From Terana coerulea (lineage: Eukaryota; Basidiomycota; Agaricomycetes; Polyporales; Phanerochaetaceae), in the NCBI GenBank assembly GCA_024811115.1, contig JAKOGH010000092.1:1-43682 (forward strand): a stretch of DNA of 43,682 nucleotides, in the 5' to 3' direction. Within the stretch, counting starts at the first letter, position 1. Every line of letters begins with the position of its first letter. Position numbers and translations under genes: made by a program. This document shows positions 43,219-43,682 of this stretch, one piece after another. The notes beneath the pieces are model-generated. The model was not told the origin of the DNA. It saw only the letters and a program-made list of their open reading frames with translations, and searched no databases.

Positions 43219-43682
43219 CTACATATGAGTTAAAGAACCAGCAATGGGTTCAAGCTCAATATCTAACTGCTGCTCCAAAGCCCCAACTTCACTCTCATCT
43301 GCATTCTCTTCAAAGCCATCTCTATTGGCTTGTTCATGTTCAAGTGGCTCGCCAATGTTGCCTATCAAGTCTGATGCAACTCGGAAGTTTGGTGTTGAAA
43401 ACCTTGAGAAATGCTGCATGTTAGAGTCTGCTTGTGAGTGATCAACATTGTTGAGCTGGCGCAGATTGAGCATAAATCGATTCATGAGTATAGGTGGCTA
43501 TTGCAGAAGTTGCAGTTCAATACTGGGTATTTGAATTAATATAGGCATACCATGGCCACAATGAGTTGTAGCAATGTATTCTCCCTGTATTATGACATAT
43601 CCCTTTTAGTGGCATTAAAAAATCTTAGCATAAGTAGATAACATACAGTTGTACCAGGAGTATTGAGGGGTGATATTTGGAT
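43219..43682 (-). CDS. DUF6533 membrane protein, copy 6 (3' part only)
   Basis: The last exon (43497-43219) encodes NRFMLNLRQLNN, a serine-rich stretch, GNIGEPLEHE and an acidic tail. It is closest to copy 1 and likewise AT-rich. The exon before it ends QLIVAM|GTATGC, as in the family, but appears to be 34 nt rather than 36 (43587-43554), which would upset the frame if the upstream phase is as in the other copies. The upstream exon (ISPLNTPGTT|GTATGT) is at the window edge. The rest of the gene lies outside. Confidence 0.8.

Noticed and set aside
1..43682. CRISPR arrays, bacterial operons or riboswitches
   Set aside because: Genes are intron-split with fungal splice signals. No regularly spaced repeats or bacterial ribosome-binding sites occur.

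Overview
The window looks like a stretch of an Agaricomycete (mushroom-forming basidiomycete) genome. The genes are split by many introns of about 45-70 nt with GT..CTGAC/CTAAC..AG signals. The dominant family is the basidiomycete DUF6533 multi-pass membrane proteins, accompanied by Ure2p-type glutathione S-transferases and a decayed F-box/LRR gene. I assigned families by reading motifs; no database search was possible.

Layout. Six DUF6533 paralogues all lie on the minus strand at 2234-3935, 12820-14495, 19555-21620, 24202-25899, 36607-38320 and 43219 to beyond the right edge. Copies 1, 3 and 5 can be read from start to stop (about 338-342 aa). Copy 2 has a one-base frameshift. Copy 4 has a one-base loss at its last acceptor that would remove the C-terminal tail. 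Copy 6 is cut by the window edge. All five complete copies share the same 13-exon structure, including two exons of only 2 nucleotides that are needed to keep the reading frame. This is the most unusual thing in the window.

Between the paralogues, on the plus strand, are decayed pieces of a second gene set. A paired CACGTG element lies 0.9-1.9 kb from each DUF6533 start. At three loci (5.3, 27.7 and 39.4 kb) it is followed by a Mpv17/PMP22-like relic with a shared 49-50 nt intron, then two further shared blocks (B and C). The array is therefore best read as repeated duplication of a divergent module (DUF6533 minus, Mpv17-like plus), in which the membrane-protein gene is mostly kept and the partner decays.

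The interval between copies 4 and 5 holds extra genes: a tandem pair of glutathione S-transferases (29942-30833 intact; 31634-32525 with a one-base deletion) and an F-box/LRR pseudogene (about 33831-34963). Mobile or repeat DNA includes a 1.76 kb element with terminal inverted repeats (17736-19495), a 193-bp inverted-repeat element (1608-1800), and an insertion inside intron 2 of DUF6533 copy 3.

Composition is uneven. Most of copy 1 with its 3' flank, and all that is visible of copy 6, are visibly AT-rich, while the rest is GC-balanced. Most other open frames are short, overlap on both strands and show no family features; they are treated as chance.
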